NCBI GenBank assembly: GCA_034437275.1
Contig: DAOTUD010000194.1
Location: forward strand, 1-20,520
DNA: 20,520 bases
Source: TC-15 sp034437275
GTDB lineage: Bacteria; Chloroflexota; Anaerolineae; Aggregatilineales; Aggregatilineaceae
Reading direction: 5' to 3'
This document shows, in pieces, positions 20,328-20,520 of the stretch. The position numbers and the translations under genes are program-made. Every line of letters begins with the position of its first letter. Positions within the stretch are counted from its first letter, which is position 1. Below the pieces are notes generated by a model. The model did not search any database and had not been told where the DNA came from. It saw only the letters and a list, made by a program, of their open reading frames with translations.

Positions 20328-20520
20328 GGAATCGTCGGACGGGCGGTGGCGCGAGAGGGGTTGCCAGGATACAAGCCGGTGAGGAAGTCATGGGCAAGTT
20401 GCAACTGCTCACGCACGACATGTTCAACGAGCGTCAGGACGCGCAAGGCCAGGGAGAGCAAGCGGATCAAGCCGGTGGCATGGTCATCACGCTGCACATA
20501 GAACGGACGGATGCCCAAAG
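20328..20520 (-). pseudogene. Fragment of a second transposase (IS1634-like C-terminal region), partial at window edge
   Basis: From the right edge the minus strand encodes RPFYVQRDDHATGLIRLLSL, ALRVLTLVEHVVREQLQ and LTGLYPGNPSRATARPT. This matches, from memory, the C-terminal region of IS1634/IS4-type transposases, where QRDD-x-TGL-x-RLLSLALRVLTL and GLYPGNPxRATARPT are conserved. The match ends at RPT (about 20333); the frame then runs on as unrelated residues to a stop at 20270. This is where the other transposase fragment begins, so two elements are joined here. The 5' part lies beyond the window and may be longer than seen. Confidence 0.55.

Larger units (their letters stand above)
19132..20520 (-). 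mobile_element. Layered mobile-element remnant next to tRNA-Arg
   Basis: Three incomplete mobile-DNA genes lie head to tail on one strand: an IS1634-like fragment, a DDE transposase C-terminus and a serine recombinase without catalytic domain. Each is cut at the border with the next. The base composition is visibly less GC-rich than in the housekeeping genes to the left. No intact terminal inverted repeat or target duplication is visible because the outer ends are lost or outside the window. Confidence 0.55.

Overview
The window looks like a chromosomal segment of a high-GC bacterium, most probably a member of the Chloroflexota. That is an inference from several things: GTG and TTG starts mixed with ATG starts, a riboflavin/thiamine-precursor-type ABC transporter of the ThiY/RibY style, a CoaE protein with a long C-terminal extension, and the style of the transposase remnants at the right edge. 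No marker gene fixes the taxon. Nearly all of the first 19 kb is ordinary, densely packed housekeeping and membrane sequence. The only accessory region is the last ~1.4 kb.

Left block, 1-2836, minus strand. A tightly spaced run reads right to left: a four-helix membrane protein, an M24 (Xaa-Pro-type) metallopeptidase, TsaD (tRNA t6A synthesis) and the first 23 codons of an exported protein that leaves the window. Facing it across a 92-bp divergent intergenic region, which carries a perfect 12-bp palindrome, is a UbiA-family prenyltransferase. A plus-strand series follows: an ABC-F ATPase, an NhaP-type Na+/H+ antiporter with a C-terminal nucleotide-binding-like region, a two-part CoaE protein (dephospho-CoA kinase plus a GNAT-like C-terminal half) behind a good sigma-70-type promoter, a small two-helix membrane protein and a terminator.

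Middle block, 9300-14975, plus strand. This holds an adenosine-specific-kinase family protein (COG1839), an M20 dipeptidase, a cyclophilin-type peptidyl-prolyl isomerase and a terminator. Then comes a four-gene operon: a DUF2007-like small protein, an ABC permease, a secreted substrate-binding protein of the NMT1/THI5 fold and an ABC ATPase. Translational coupling through 4-nt overlaps ties this operon together. The likely cargo is a vitamin or vitamin precursor (pyrimidine or riboflavin type), and no riboswitch is visible.

Signalling block, 14980-17340. A stand-alone receiver protein and a GAF-PAS-histidine kinase converge with only 7 nt between their stop codons. The kinase has a TTG start, and upstream of it lie an inverted repeat bracketing a -10-like box and a ~100-bp palindromic intergenic repeat. 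Two unrecognised proteins follow: a tail-anchored 111-aa protein and a 394-aa membrane-anchored extracytoplasmic protein.

Right edge, 18980-20520. A two-way terminator separates the 394-aa gene from a tRNA-Arg(ACG) with an encoded CCA end. Immediately upstream of the tRNA lies debris of mobile DNA, all on the minus strand: a large serine recombinase without its catalytic domain, cut off by the C-terminal end of a DDE transposase, itself joined to a piece of a different transposase that runs off the window. The -35 box of the tRNA promoter lies inside the last codons of the recombinase. I found no CRISPR array, toxin-antitoxin pair, phage structural gene or recognisable defence system. The most distinctive observations are the CoaE fusion, the DUF2007-led transporter operon and the layered mobile-element scar abutting the tRNA promoter.
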